This document shows positions 14,769 to 25,500 of a DNA stretch of 64,000 nt, one piece after another (position 1 is the stretch's first letter; each line of letters starts with the position of its first letter). A program made the position numbers and the translations under genes. The DNA comes from Flavobacterium phragmitis. GTDB taxonomy: Bacteria; Bacteroidota; Bacteroidia; Flavobacteriales; Flavobacteriaceae. Under the pieces are notes generated by a model. The model made no database searches. It saw only the letters and a list, made by a program, of their open reading frames with translations, and was not told where the DNA came from. The stretch covers positions 1 to 64,000 of the forward strand of contig NZ_FOMH01000008.1 in the NCBI RefSeq assembly GCF_900112575.1, given 5' to 3'.

Positions 14769-16766
14769 ATGATACATCAAGATAAAGAAGTAAAAAATAT
14801 AAAAAATAAACCGAAACCTTCCTGCTGCTGTTCGCATGACGAACCAGTACATTCTGAAAACGATGGACACAATCACGGACATGACCACGAACATAATGCT
14901 GAAGGCAGTTTGTTTCAGCTGTTTTTGCCATCTATCATTTCGTTTGTTTTACTGCTAATCGGAATTGGGTTTGATAATTATTTTCCGCAAAGTTGGTTTA
15001 CCGGAATTGTTAGAATAGTTTGGTACGTGGTTGCTTATCTTCCGGTTGGTTTTCCAGTAATGAAAGAAGCTTACGAAAGTATTGTAAAAGGCGATGTTTT
15101 CTCTGAGTTTTTCTTAATGAGCATTGCCACAATCGGTGCATTTGCTATTGGCGAATATCCAGAAGGTGTAGCGGTTATGCTGTTTTATACGATTGGAGAA
15201 ACTTTCCAAGGAATGGCAGTCAGCAGAGCAAAATCAAACATAAAAAGTCTTTTAGATTCACGCCCGGATGAGGTAAATGTTTTAGAGAATAATGCTACTG
15301 TAAAAGTAAAGGCAAAAGACGTTCAGATTGGAGCGATCGTCCAGCTTAAAGCAGGTGAAAAACTGGCTTTGGACGGCGAATTAGTATCCGATTCGGCTTC
15401 GTTTAATACGGCAGCTTTAACTGGCGAAAGCAAACCAGATACGAAAAAGAAAGGCGAAACGGTGCTGGCTGGAATGATTAACGGAAATACGATTGCAGTA
15501 GTAAAAGTAACAACCGCCTATAACGATAGTAAATTGTCTAAAATTCTTGAATTGGTTCAAAATGCCACAACCAAAAAAGCACCTGCGGAATTATTTATTA
15601 GAAAATTTGCAAAAATCTACACGCCAATTGTGGTGTATTTGGCCATTGCGATTTGTTTGGTTCCAATGCTTTTTGTAGATCATTATGTTTTTTCAGACTG
15701 GCTGTACAGAGCTTTGGTTTTTCTAGTAATTTCTTGTCCGTGTGCCTTGGTGATTAGTATTCCGTTAGGTTATTTTGGCGGAATTGGGGCTGCAAGTAAA
15801 AACGGAATTCTGTTTAAAGGCAGTAATTTTCTGGACAGCATTTCAACCATTCAGAATGTTGTGGTGGATAAAACGGGAACCATGACCGAAGGTGTTTTTA
15901 AAGTTCAGGAAGTCTTTATAAAACCAGAATTTGATAAAGAAGAAATCCTAAAACTGGTTAATGCTTTAGAAAGCCGAAGCACACATCCTGTTGCTACTGC
16001 GATTCATAATCACGTAGGGAAAATTGATCCTTCGGTTGAACTGAAAGAAATCGAAGAAATTTCAGGACACGGATTAAAAGCTATTTTTAACGGAAAAGAA
16101 CTGTATGTAGGGAATTTTAAGCTTCTAGATAAATTTAATATTCCATATGATATTGATCCTTCGTCAATAGTTTACACCACGATTGCCATTGCGTATGATG
16201 GAAAGTTTGCAGGTTATTTAACCATTGCAGACGAAATTAAAGAAGACGCAAAAGAAACCGTTTCTAAACTGAAATCGTTGGGAGTAAAATTAACAATGTT
16301 GAGCGGTGATAAAACCAATGTGGTTCAGTTTGTAGCTGAGAAACTCGGAATCACAAAAGCGTTTGGAGATTTGCTTCCGGAAGATAAGGTCCATAAAGTA
16401 AACGAAATTAAGGCTCAGAACGAAACAATTGCTTTTGTAGGCGACGGAGTAAATGATGCGCCTGTAATTGCTTTAAGCACTGTCGGAATTGCAATGGGAG
16501 GTTTAGGAAGCGATGCGGCGATCGAAACCGCCGATGTGGTGATTCAGGACGATAAACCAAGCAAAATTGCAATGGCAATCAATATCGGAAAACAAACCAA
16601 AAAGATTGTCTGGCAGAATATTACTTTGGCTTTTGTGGTAAAAGCGTTTGTATTAATTCTAGGCGCTGGTGGACTCGCCACGATGTGGGAAGCTGTTTTT
16701 GCTGATGTTGGCGTGGCGTTGTTGGCGATTTTGAATGCGGTTCGAATTCAGAAGATGAGGTTTTAA
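14769..16766 (+). CDS. Heavy-metal P1B-type ATPase (Zn/Cd/Pb exporter)
   Basis: An ATP-driven inner-membrane metal exporter of 665 residues. There is no full N-terminal HMA domain. In its place is a short CCC plus His-rich leader (SCCCSHDEP and DGHNHGHDHEHN). The metal-binding helix has CPC (Cys323-Pro-Cys325 in VISCPCALVIS). The phosphorylation motif is DKTGT (Asp367), the actuator motif is TGES, and the hinge motif GDGVNDAP is present. The CPC motif with the ZntA/CadA-like overall sequence and the His-rich leader favours Zn/Cd/Pb over Cu; this is inference. It lies near the CzcA-type system and may act with it. Its last 25 bases are duplicated 406 bases downstream. Confidence 0.93.
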   Translation: MIHQDKEVKNIKNKPKPSCCCSHDEPVHSENDGHNHGHDHEHNAEGSLFQLFLPSIISFVLLLIGIGFDNYFPQSWFTGIVRIVWYVVAYLPVGFPVMKEAYESIVKGDVFSEFFLMSIATIGAFAIGEYPEGVAVMLFYTIGETFQGMAVSRAKSNIKSLLDSRPDEVNVLENNATVKVKAKDVQIGAIVQLKAGEKLALDGELVSDSASFNTAALTGESKPDTKKKGETVLAGMINGNTIAVVKVTTAYNDSKLSKILELVQNATTKKAPAELFIRKFAKIYTPIVVYLAIAICLVPMLFVDHYVFSDWLYRALVFLVISCPCALVISIPLGYFGGIGAASKNGILFKGSNFLDSISTIQNVVVDKTGTMTEGVFKVQEVFIKPEFDKEEILKLVNALESRSTHPVATAIHNHVGKIDPSVELKEIEEISGHGLKAIFNGKELYVGNFKLLDKFNIPYDIDPSSIVYTTIAIAYDGKFAGYLTIADEIKEDAKETVSKLKSLGVKLTMLSGDKTNVVQFVAEKLGITKAFGDLLPEDKVHKVNEIKAQNETIAFVGDGVNDAPVIALSTVGIAMGGLGSDAAIETADVVIQDDKPSKIAMAINIGKQTKKIVWQNITLAFVVKAFVLILGAGGLATMWEAVFADVGVALLAILNAVRIQKMRF

Positions 16767-16789
16767 AAAACCAATGTGAGGTAAAAATC

Positions 16790-17385
16790 CCCTAAATCTG
16801 CCGAATCTGTGGGAGACAAAAAAGGTTTTTCACGCAGATTTAGCAGATTAAAGCAGATTTAATATTGATTTTAATAATAATAATCTGCATGAAATAAAAT
16901 TACAAAGCAAACAAGATAATTTTCTCGCAGATTTAGCAGATTTGGCAGATTTAATATTGATTTTAATAATAATAAACTTTTGAAATCTGCGTGAAATAAA
17001 ATTACAAAGCAAACAAAATAATTTTCTCGCAGATTTAGCAGATTTGGCAGATTTAATATTGATTTTAATAAATAATAATCTGCGTGAATAAAATTATAAA
17101 GTTCGAAAAATATTTTATCGCTGATTCCACGGATTTTTGAATTCCGGTCGAATTCAGAAGATGAGGTTTTAAAAAAAACAATGTAAGGTAAAAATCACCT
17201 AAATCTGCTAAATCTGCGGGAGACAAAAAAGGTTTTTCACGCAGATTTAGCAGATTAAAGCAGATTAAAGCAGATTTAATATTGATTTTAATAATAATAA
17301 ACTTTTGAAATCTGCGTGAAATAAAATTACAAAGCAAACAAAATAATTTTCTCGCAGATTTAGCAGATTAAAGCAGATTTTGGAA
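16790..17385. repeat. CGCAGATT repeat region containing a 406-base tandem duplication
   Basis: Gene-free, built from TTCACGCAGATTTAGCAGATT, AATCTGCGTGAAATAAAATTAC and TTAATATTGATTTTAATAATAA blocks. A stretch starting at 16742 (TCGAATTCAGAAGATGAGG, inside the ATPase gene end) recurs at 17148 with the same following sequence including GGAGACAAAAAAGG, so a segment of about 400 bases has been duplicated in tandem. Open frames here are repeat-derived. Confidence 0.85.
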
Positions 17386-18025
17386 TTAAAATTTCAAATC
17401 AATTGTATTTTCATCATTTTCCAAAGTAATTTTTACAGGATTACTTTCTGATGGAATCTGAGTTGGATACCAATTTCGATTTGGCCTTACCATAATCAGT
17501 AAAGCTTGATCGTCTCCAATTGCTGCAAAAGCTTCACTATTTGTGTTTTTAGAAAAGAAGTTTAAATCATATTTAGAGATTAATTCATTTCCTAATTCCA
17601 ATGGATTTTCATTTACAATTCCGATTTCACTGATATTTAAAATAGATTGAGAACTGAATGCTTTGTTCTCTGAATTGTCAAGATCATGTCTGGCGATGAA
17701 CTCTAATAAATTACCGCTGTTATCATAAAAATAGACAGCATGAGCATTCCAGTTCTCAAAATTGGTAATAACATCTTGATCTTCAATTACAATTAAATCT
17801 ACTTTGTTTCGACACCATTCAATCGCTTCATTGAGTTTGTTTTCGGGAATATTAAAAGCAAAATGATAAATAGATTGAAAGCTAGGTTCTTCAATGAATT
17901 TTAAAATGGAATTTCCTAACTGAACCTATAGTTTTTTCTATGATGGGAAGTTCTAGAATATCTTGATAAAAAGCAGCTGTTTTTTGAATATTGCTGGTCT
18001 GAATTTGTATGTGTTCTAATTTCAT
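17386..18025 (-). pseudogene. Frameshifted VOC (glyoxalase-like) family gene
   Basis: From the ATG at 18025 the frame reads MKLEHIQIQTSNIQKTAAFY, the typical start of a VOC-fold protein, but stops after about 44 codons. A second frame continues directly, QLGNSILKFIEEPSFQSIYH, then NWNAHAVYFYDNSGNLLEFI and down to the stop at 17386. The 640-base span equals 213 codons plus one base, consistent with a single extra base. The two frames can only be joined in a short window near 17925-17931, where removal of one T from GGTTC (minus-strand reading) would restore EKTIGQLGNSI. The intact product would be about 212 residues with two VOC-like modules. It may be a true pseudogene or a sequence error. 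The substrate is unknown. Confidence 0.75.
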
Positions 18026-18171
18026 AATGGTATTTTTTTAGAAGAATGAATACTTCTTTTTGTTTCAAACAAATTTAAAAAATGAAGTTTTTATTTAGAT
18101 TACTAAAGTATTCTAAGCTTTAATAAAAGTATAATGAAAAAGTATGGAAGAGTTGTGTTTTATAAATAGAA

Positions 18172-18199
18172 AAGCCCTTTTCAAAAATGAAAAGGGCTT
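18172..18199 (-). terminator. Intrinsic terminator after the cytochrome c peroxidase gene
   Basis: AAGCCCTTTTC pairs perfectly with GAAAAGGGCTT around a six-base loop, about 50 bases beyond the minus-strand stop at 18251. The minus-strand transcript continues into a U-rich stretch. Confidence 0.7.
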
Positions 18200-18250
18200 A
18201 AGAAATTTGCAAAATTGTTGGGGCAAAATAAAAATCAAATTTTGACTAAA

Positions 18251-19393
18251 TTATTTCGGCATTTCAGGATAAATAATTCTTCTTGTCGGCGTACTTAAAG
18301 TTTCAATAAATGCCAATAAATCACTTATTTCTTCTTTACTCAAATCCAGTTTTTTTAGCATCGGATCTGATTTTGGAATTAAAGAATCTCTTGCTGTCCC
18401 CAGATATTTTTTCTGAACAGGAGAAGGATTTCCTAAGTTGTACAATTCCACAACATCCAATAAAGTTGGAAAATGTCCGTGATGCATCCAAGGTTTGGTG
18501 TTTACCACTTCGCGAAGTGTCGGCGTTCTGAATTTACCAATATCTTTTACATCTTTAGTAACATTATAACGACCGAAATCTTCGTTTTTGGTGCCAAATA
18601 AAGTCTGTCCGTCATTATGAAACTGATTATCGCTGAAATATGGCGTGTTATGGCAATTGATACACTGCGCTTTAGTTCGAAACAAATGAAGTCCTTTTAC
18701 CTGCTGATCAGTATAAATCTCTGATTTTCCGCTTACAAACTGGTCAAATTTACTTTTCGGACTGTTGATTGATCTTTCGAAAGTCGCAATGGCATATTGA
18801 ATTCGTTCTAATGTCACTTTTTTATCGCCGAAAGCCGCTGTAAATAAAGAATTATAACCTTTAATCTTAGCAATTTTATCTACAGCAATCGTCAATTTTT
18901 CGTTCATTTCTAAAGGATCAGCAACAGGAAATTGTGCTTGATCTTCGAGACTTGAAGCGCGTCCGTCCCAAAATAGGGAAGTAGCATAGGCCGAATTTAA
19001 AATGGTCATAGAATTGCGTTTTCCTGTCTGGCGATCGTGTCCAAATGAACGCGTTAAATTATCTGTCCATCCCAATTCTGGGTTATGACAGGAAGCGCAG
19101 GCAATTTGGCCGCTTCGCGATAACCTTGGATCAAAGAACAAGATTTTTCCCAAACTCTCTTTTTCTTTTGAATAGGGATTATAAGCAGGATAAGGCACCG
19201 CAGGAAGTACGCCAATATCCTGAAATTTAGATTTATCAATACTTTCATGCAGTTCAGCGGTTGGCCATTTTGAAGCATCTCCGCTGGAATACAGTTTTCG
19301 TAATTCCTGAATATCGGTATAATCAGGGCCTTCAGCCACATTATATGCCGATAATCCTAAAAGGAATAGGAGTGGAAGGATTAGTTTTTTCAA
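18251..19393 (-). CDS. Di-heme cytochrome c peroxidase (CcpA/MauG family)
   Basis: A 380-residue exported protein. The signal peptide is MKKLILPLLFLLGLSAYNVA. Two c-type heme sites are visible, CASCH (Cys99-His103) and CINCH (Cys244-His248). The family block GKILFFDPRLSRSGQIAC and later GKFRTPTLREV with HHGHF are present. The family reduces peroxide or oxidises periplasmic substrates using electrons from cytochromes. It is the last gene downstream of the SusC/SusD/lipoprotein genes on the same strand, separated from them by about 200 bases that contain inverted repeats. It may therefore be co-regulated with an uptake system, which is an unusual pairing. A hairpin terminator follows. Confidence 0.9.
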   Translation of the reverse strand: MKKLILPLLFLLGLSAYNVAEGPDYTDIQELRKLYSSGDASKWPTAELHESIDKSKFQDIGVLPAVPYPAYNPYSKEKESLGKILFFDPRLSRSGQIACASCHNPELGWTDNLTRSFGHDRQTGKRNSMTILNSAYATSLFWDGRASSLEDQAQFPVADPLEMNEKLTIAVDKIAKIKGYNSLFTAAFGDKKVTLERIQYAIATFERSINSPKSKFDQFVSGKSEIYTDQQVKGLHLFRTKAQCINCHNTPYFSDNQFHNDGQTLFGTKNEDFGRYNVTKDVKDIGKFRTPTLREVVNTKPWMHHGHFPTLLDVVELYNLGNPSPVQKKYLGTARDSLIPKSDPMLKKLDLSKEEISDLLAFIETLSTPTRRIIYPEMPK

Positions 19394-19421
19394 TTCTTTT
19401 GTTTTTTTTGATTTGTTTGAA

Positions 19422-19483
19422 GTTTCAGGTTTCAGGTTTCAAGTTGCAACAGAACGTGAAACTTGAAACCTGAAACCTGAAAC
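19422..19483. repeat. Perfect 24-base inverted repeat of the CTGAAAC type
   Basis: The left arm 19422-19445 (starting GTTTCAGGTTTCAGG) is the exact reverse complement of the right arm 19460-19483. Each arm is itself a run of GTTTCAG repeats. A related element sits at 14720-14762. It lies upstream of the peroxidase gene within the presumed operon. Confidence 0.8.
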
Positions 19484-19500
19484 ATTTTTTTTATGCTAAA

Positions 19501-19532
19501 AGCTTTGTCAAAGTCTAAAAACTTTAACAAAG
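19501..19532. repeat. Imperfect CTTTGTCAAAG palindrome
   Basis: GCTTTGTCAAAG and CTTTAACAAAG blocks face each other about 65 bases beyond the stop of the lipoprotein gene. A perfect version of the same palindrome is at 52260-52287, also just after a gene end. Both could act as transcript-end hairpins. Confidence 0.4.
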
Positions 19533-19596
19533 TTTGAAAAGTTCCAGACTGTCAACTGCGACTGAATACTGATAACTGATCACTGATCACTGATCA

Positions 19597-21063
19597 CTAA
19601 AGCGTAACTTCTTTAGGACACGAAATGCTTAAAGCAGCCGGTTTAGGATAAGTTCTATTGTTGTACATTCTGTATTGTGTCGATACTGTTCCTCCAAAAA
19701 GTTTTTCGTTGGTTAATTTTAGTTCAAATGAGATTTCATACAAACCAGTACTGATTTCTTTGTAGGTTCCTTCGCCAGAAATTGCAATGACATGAGTATT
19801 TGTAGCACTAGATCCAATTGTAATATCTTGTGGAATTACTAATACAGTTCCTTCAGTTTTGCTTGTTCCGTTTGCTGGGAAAAATTCTAAAGCCGAAGTG
19901 ATATTAAAACCAGGCGAAATGGCTGCCGAGTTACTTTCGTTAGAAAACCATCTTTTTAAACCAAAAGAGTTTACAGTATTGGTGCCGCTCGCAACGTTAA
20001 AACCAATTTTAAAAGCATCATGATACACATCATCATTTGGATTTGCTGTTCCTTTGTCGCTGTACAAAATAGCATTTTCATTGTCTTTCGTCACTACAAC
20101 TGGAAAAGTCAGAGCGTTAAAAGTCTGCCATGTACAATTTCCGTTATTATTAAACCAATGTTCTCCATAAGTCAAATAAAAAGCATTTGTTGGGTCTGTA
20201 AATTTAGAAGCCGGATTTGCTTGAATATCTCTTGGTGATTTTATTGGTTTTACAACAGTCAAGGTAAGATTACCTGTTGCATTGTAATTGGTTGTATTGA
20301 CCAAAGTAATCTTTGATTCATAACGTGCATCGTCGTTTTGAATGTCTTCCAATAAAGTTAAATGGTACGTTATAGAACTTCTGTTATCTCCGTAATCATC
20401 ATGAGTCAAAGAATACTCAAAACCATTTTGAAATTTGAAGATCGAGACTTTTTCAATTTCTTCAGGAAAGAATCCATTTGGAAAATTCACTTTAAAATCG
20501 ATTGTTTCGCCAACTTCACCTTTTACAACATATTGGTTTACTGGAAAAGTATAATTGGTAGCAATCGTTCCTAGTTCAATTTTAAAAGTATCATTAAGAT
20601 ATTCTGTGTTTCGATTTCCAATATGAATTTCAGGATCTGATACTGTTTCTAATTTTAAGGTAATACTTTGTTTTGCCGACCATCTTTTATCAAAAGAAAC
20701 TGCAATAGTATCTGTTAGTTTAGTCCCTTGAAATGTTAATTGATTAACAGGGTTTACAGTAAAACTTTCGTTATCACCAGTTGACGAAACAGCACTAAAA
20801 TTGGCAGTCACGGCATTTTTTAATGACTGCGCTGTTAAGGCTACAGGGATTTTTAATGTTTTGACAGAGTTGTTTGTATAGGTGGATTGGGGCACCAAAG
20901 AACCATTTACAGCAGGATATTCTAAAGGTGTATTATCTGTTTTTACCAAAAAATTAAAACGGATAAACGGATCAATTTCAGAACCTAATTTATAATCGTC
21001 TTTTGAACAAGACGCTAATAAAGATGCGGTAATTACTATTGCGAATGTCTTAATAAGATTCAT
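19597..21063 (-). CDS. SusCD-linked surface lipoprotein of unknown function
   Basis: A 488-residue lipoprotein. The lipobox LLASC has the acylated Cys at residue 19, followed by SKDD, which resembles the surface-export signal of Bacteroidota lipoproteins. The body is almost entirely beta-strand, with Ig-like stretches (for example YTNNSVKTLKIPVALTAQS and TGNLTLTVVKP). Its start overlaps the 3' end of the SusD gene by 14 bases, so it belongs to that operon. Proteins in this position commonly help bind the substrate at the cell surface. The substrate cannot be read. No catalytic motif is evident. Confidence 0.7.
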   Translation of the reverse strand: MNLIKTFAIVITASLLASCSKDDYKLGSEIDPFIRFNFLVKTDNTPLEYPAVNGSLVPQSTYTNNSVKTLKIPVALTAQSLKNAVTANFSAVSSTGDNESFTVNPVNQLTFQGTKLTDTIAVSFDKRWSAKQSITLKLETVSDPEIHIGNRNTEYLNDTFKIELGTIATNYTFPVNQYVVKGEVGETIDFKVNFPNGFFPEEIEKVSIFKFQNGFEYSLTHDDYGDNRSSITYHLTLLEDIQNDDARYESKITLVNTTNYNATGNLTLTVVKPIKSPRDIQANPASKFTDPTNAFYLTYGEHWFNNNGNCTWQTFNALTFPVVVTKDNENAILYSDKGTANPNDDVYHDAFKIGFNVASGTNTVNSFGLKRWFSNESNSAAISPGFNITSALEFFPANGTSKTEGTVLVIPQDITIGSSATNTHVIAISGEGTYKEISTGLYEISFELKLTNEKLFGGTVSTQYRMYNNRTYPKPAALSISCPKEVTL

Positions 21064-22510
21064 TTTGTTTTAAATTAGGGTTAAGGTTGGTATTATAAGT
21101 TGGTATTGGCAGTACATATTTTAATGACGGATAAGTCAAACTACATACATTAGCAATACAGCCGTCATTCCTAGAAATGTCTCTATGATTTCGGGCAATA
21201 TCAAAAAACAAAAAGCCTTCAAAACATAATTCTTTTCTTCTTTCTAAAAAGATATTCTCTTTTAGATTGGTTGTATTGGTTAATAAACTTGCATTTGAAC
21301 GAGCTCTGATGGTATTAATATCGGCCATTGCTAAATCTGCTCTGTTGGTTTCTAAAGCGGCTTCTGCACGGATTAAATACATTTCGCTTAATCTAAAGGC
21401 TACGTAACCAGCGTTGTTTTGATACTTTCTTGTGAAATTGTAATTAACACCTGTAAGCATACCATTTACCAGAGTTTGTAAGGATTGCGTAAGGAATAAT
21501 TGTTTTCTTAAATCGTTTTTTTCGTATAAATTAATCAAATCATTTGAGGCAACATACTTTTGGTAACTTGTAGCAGAGGTATATCCAAAAACTTGTGACA
21601 TTGAAGATGAGGCAGCGCCTTCTGTATCTTTTGGAGTAGAAAACTCCAGTAAAATTTCAGAAATAGGAAGATCAGCCTGCGCCCATTGCGCTACATAATC
21701 TGCGGAAGCAGATAAAGCAACACCAGAAGTTGTAATCACATCGTTTGCAACATTATAAGCATTATTCCAATCGCCTTTTTGAAGATAAACTCTAGCCAAT
21801 AAAGCTTTTGTACTATTACGATTAAATAAGGAATAAGCCGCTCCTGGTAGAAGAGATGCTGATGAATAATCAGTAATTGCGGTTTCCAAATCTTTTATAA
21901 TTAACGTGTATACTTCAGCAACAGTTTTTCTGGATGGATATTGGATTCCAGCTTTAATAGATTCTGTATTGTAAACGATTCCTAAATGAGAAGCATCTGG
22001 AGTATATTTATAATCCTGACTGTAAACTAGTGATAACAGAAAATGTGCATAAGCTCTAATCGTTAATGCTTCGGCCATAATTTGATTTTTCTCTTCATCT
22101 GTTGCATCGTTTAATCGAGGAGTGTATTCTAAAATCAAGTTCGCCTGATTGATAATATCATAACTTCCGTCGTAGAATGGCCTGAAATTACTAGTCAAAG
22201 CCAAGTCATCAAAAGAATAAACCTGCTCAAGATTTGCTGGCGGAGAAATCTGGCCTCTGTTGCCTCCAGATATTGTTGGGGTAAATTTTATATTTCCTCC
22301 TTGTAAGTCGGCATAAGCCGCATAACGTTCGCCACGTAAATTGGCTTCAAGTTCTGTATAAAGTCCTGTCAAAGCTTGTAAAACGCCTTTTTTGTTTTGT
22401 AAAAGTTCGTCTATAGAAGTTTGTGTTCCAGGTTCTTGTTCCAAAAAGTCACTACAGCTTTGTAATGAGAAGATCAGGAAAAATAGAGATAGATATTTTG
22501 AATATTTCAT
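21050..22510 (-). CDS. RagB/SusD-family nutrient-uptake lipoprotein
   Basis: The surface lid protein of a SusC/SusD uptake pair. I chose the ATG at 22510 (MKYSKYLSLFFLIFSLQSC) because it gives a proper lipoprotein signal and starts four bases beyond the SusC stop; an in-frame ATG at 22528 would overlap SusC. SusD features are DFLEQEPGTQTS after the lipid Cys, alpha-solenoid TPR-like helices, AYAHFLLSLVYSQDY, NRNSTKALLARVYLQKGDWN, LSEMYLIRAEA and the C-terminal ELCFEGFLFFDIARN. It works with the STN-bearing SusC encoded immediately upstream. The substrate is unknown. Confidence 0.92.
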   Translation of the reverse strand: MKYSKYLSLFFLIFSLQSCSDFLEQEPGTQTSIDELLQNKKGVLQALTGLYTELEANLRGERYAAYADLQGGNIKFTPTISGGNRGQISPPANLEQVYSFDDLALTSNFRPFYDGSYDIINQANLILEYTPRLNDATDEEKNQIMAEALTIRAYAHFLLSLVYSQDYKYTPDASHLGIVYNTESIKAGIQYPSRKTVAEVYTLIIKDLETAITDYSSASLLPGAAYSLFNRNSTKALLARVYLQKGDWNNAYNVANDVITTSGVALSASADYVAQWAQADLPISEILLEFSTPKDTEGAASSSMSQVFGYTSATSYQKYVASNDLINLYEKNDLRKQLFLTQSLQTLVNGMLTGVNYNFTRKYQNNAGYVAFRLSEMYLIRAEAALETNRADLAMADINTIRARSNASLLTNTTNLKENIFLERRKELCFEGFLFFDIARNHRDISRNDGCIANVCSLTYPSLKYVLPIPTYNTNLNPNLKQNESY

Positions 22511-22514
22511 GGTC

Positions 22515-25500
22515 TTAAAATTTAGCATTAACTCCTAATGAGATTGTTCTTGCCTGCGGATAAGTAAAGCGGTATTCTCGAATTCCGTTCATTCCTTTCG
22601 GAGCTTTCTCTTTGTACCAATAGGCCACATTCGTAGCATCAGCAAAAACAGAAAGATTGTCTAGGAAAGTATTTTTTAGCGGTACATTATAGCTTAAATT
22701 AATATTGCTGATTTTGATATACGTAGCGTCATAAACATATTTGCTTAAATTAGGTAAAATAGGAGATGACGTTACAGCAGATTGTGATACAATATCTCCT
22801 GGATTTCTCCAATGATCATAAGCATTTACAGAAAGGTTTCTGTTTAATGTATTAGAATATTTATCGATCAAAACATCAGAAACTAAGAAATCACCACCAA
22901 TTTGATAATCCCCTCTAATAGATAAACTTAAATTATTAAAAAATGTAAAGTTGTTGAAGAAACCTCCATACGCATCAGCTTGTTTGTCTCCAATTGGCAC
23001 CCAGTCAGCAATCGTATACGTGTCATTGTATGTTTTAGCATCGTATATTTTGCCATTTTTTTCGATAAGGTCTCGACCAGTTGCAGGATCAACCCCAACC
23101 CATTTGATTCCCCAAATAGTACTGTTGCTGAAACCAATTTTTTGTGCTAAAGCTAAATTGGCTAGTGAATAGTCGCTTCCCAAACCTTTCAAATCTGTTA
23201 CTTTACTGTCTACAGTAGAAATGTTGAACGCTGTTGTCCATTTAAAAGCATTGCTTTTTACCCATTTAATTCTTGTAGTCAATTCAAAACCTTTATTGTA
23301 CATGCTTGCCGCGTTCAATTGTACAGAGCTGTATCCAGTTTCAGTAGGAATATCTCTTGTCGTAATTAAATCGCTTTTGTCGTCATAATAATATTCTACT
23401 GTTAGTTCAATTCTATTGAAAATATTAAAATCAAATCCAGCGTTGAATTTTGTGTTTTTTTCCCAGCTCAAATGACCATTTGGAGCTTCAGTAGGTGTGG
23501 CTCCAATTCCTCCATTGTATCTGTTTTGCACCACATTATACAATCCTTTAGATCTATAAGAACCAATTCTAGAGTTACCTGTAGTTCCGTAGCTGGCCTT
23601 TAGTTTTAAGAAATCAATCCATGAGTTAGATTTAAGAAAATTCTCGTTGCTGATAATCCATCCAGCACCAAGACCACCATTGTTGGCAACATCTGTATCG
23701 TCACCAAAAACAGAACTCTGATCACGACGATAGTTAGCTAGTAAATAATAACGTTTTTTATAATTATAATTTATCTGAGAAAACATTGAAACTCTAGAGT
23801 TATAACTAATTTCACTTCTATAGGATTGTCCAGCTTTAGATTCATCAACATTTGGCGTAGCAGGATTATCATCTCGAATAGCATCTGTAATTTTATTGAT
23901 GGTCGCCGGATTTACGAATCCAACCCCAGACGAGTAATGAAAATTGGTTTTATCTTCACTTAATTCAAAACCAACAACACCGTCTACAGCATGATTTTCT
24001 GTAATATCTTTATTAAACAACGCTTGTCCCTGCCAGTTCCATTTTGTTGAATTTCTTTCGTTTAGAAGTCGGCGTCCCCAAGCAGGGTATAAAATTCCAT
24101 TAAGCGTAAAAGAACCAGTAAACTGACCACTTTCATTTGCTCCAGAAAAGTAACGATCTTGATCCTTATCGCTGTAATCTATACCAAAAAGAGTAGAAAA
24201 TCTAATATTGTTATTCAGTTTATAAGATAAATTTAAACTACCTAAAAGACCAAAAGTCTGAGTTTCATTTTTATTCTGCTCGATCGCCGCCAGCGGATTT
24301 CCTCCAGTTGAAGCAATTAATCCCATATTTGAGTAGGAGCCATCTGCATTATAAGGTGAAATGGTTGGCAGATAAGCAAAGCTGTAAAAAATATTTGGCG
24401 CATCTTTTTGTACAAAGCTTGGATTCAGCATTAAATTAATATCCCATTTTCCAGAGCTGTATCCTAAATTAATTCCAGCATTTAACTGTTTGGTCTCGTT
24501 ACCAAGCTGTGGCTCATCAATTTTGGTATAGCTGACATTTGTTCGGTATGAAAATTTTGATGTAGAACCTGAAACGTTAAAATTGTATTTGTTGTAAATA
24601 CCTGATTTATTCAATAAGTTAAACCAATCTGTATTAACACCATTGTAAGTTATTGGAGCATAATTTGTAGTGGTGTTTTTTAAGTATTCGTTTCTTATTT
24701 CAGTATATTGTTCACCATTTAAGTATTTAATTTGGTTAACAGCAGAAGAAACCCCTAACTGATTTGAGAAACCAAATTGTGTTTTCCCTTTTCTCCCTTT
24801 TTTGGTTGTAATTAAAATTACACCATTTGCACCATCAGCACCATAAATACCTACGGCAGCGGCATCTTTTAAAATAGAAATAGTTTCAATGTTTTCTGGT
24901 GCAATTTTCATTAAAGGATTGGCTAGATTTTCAGAATACATACCGCTTCCGTCAAAATCACCGCTGTCAATAGCGTATTCTTCACTCATTACAACACCAT
25001 CAACAATAATTAAGGGCTGAGAGGAAGTACCTGTAATAGCACCATTAAGAGAGGATAAAGTACCTTGTCCACGAATATTAATTTTAACAGGACCACCAAC
25101 TCCAGAAGTATTTTCAACTAATACACCCGCAATTTGACCAGTAATCATTTTGTCAAAACTTTCAGAAGCTTGTTCTACAGCAATGTCTTTGGCTTGCAGC
25201 GTAGAAATACTTCCCACAATTTCTTCTTTTAGTTTTGTGGTACCATAAGAAGAAGTAACTATAACAGGATTCAATTCATCGGTTACTTCCTGAAGGTAGA
25301 AAACAAAATCTTTTTTATATTCTGCCTTTATAGACTGCGTTTCCATTCCTAAAAAACCAACTTCAAGAACCTGATCTTTAATGTTGTTTCCTTTTAATTC
25401 ATAAGCAAATTTTCCGTTATAATCAGTTATAGCGCCCATTCCGGTTCCTTTGATACGGATTGTGGCTCCCGGAAGCGGCTGTCTGTCTTTTGCGCTGTAA

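Noticed and set aside
14769..16766. Copper-exporting CopA
   Set aside because: The CPC motif alone does not exclude copper, but there is no N-terminal CxxC HMA domain. The His-rich leader and overall sequence style fit the Zn/Cd/Pb branch better.
17065..17337. A 90-codon frame on the minus strand
   Set aside because: It lies entirely in CGCAGATT repeat DNA and translates the repeat.
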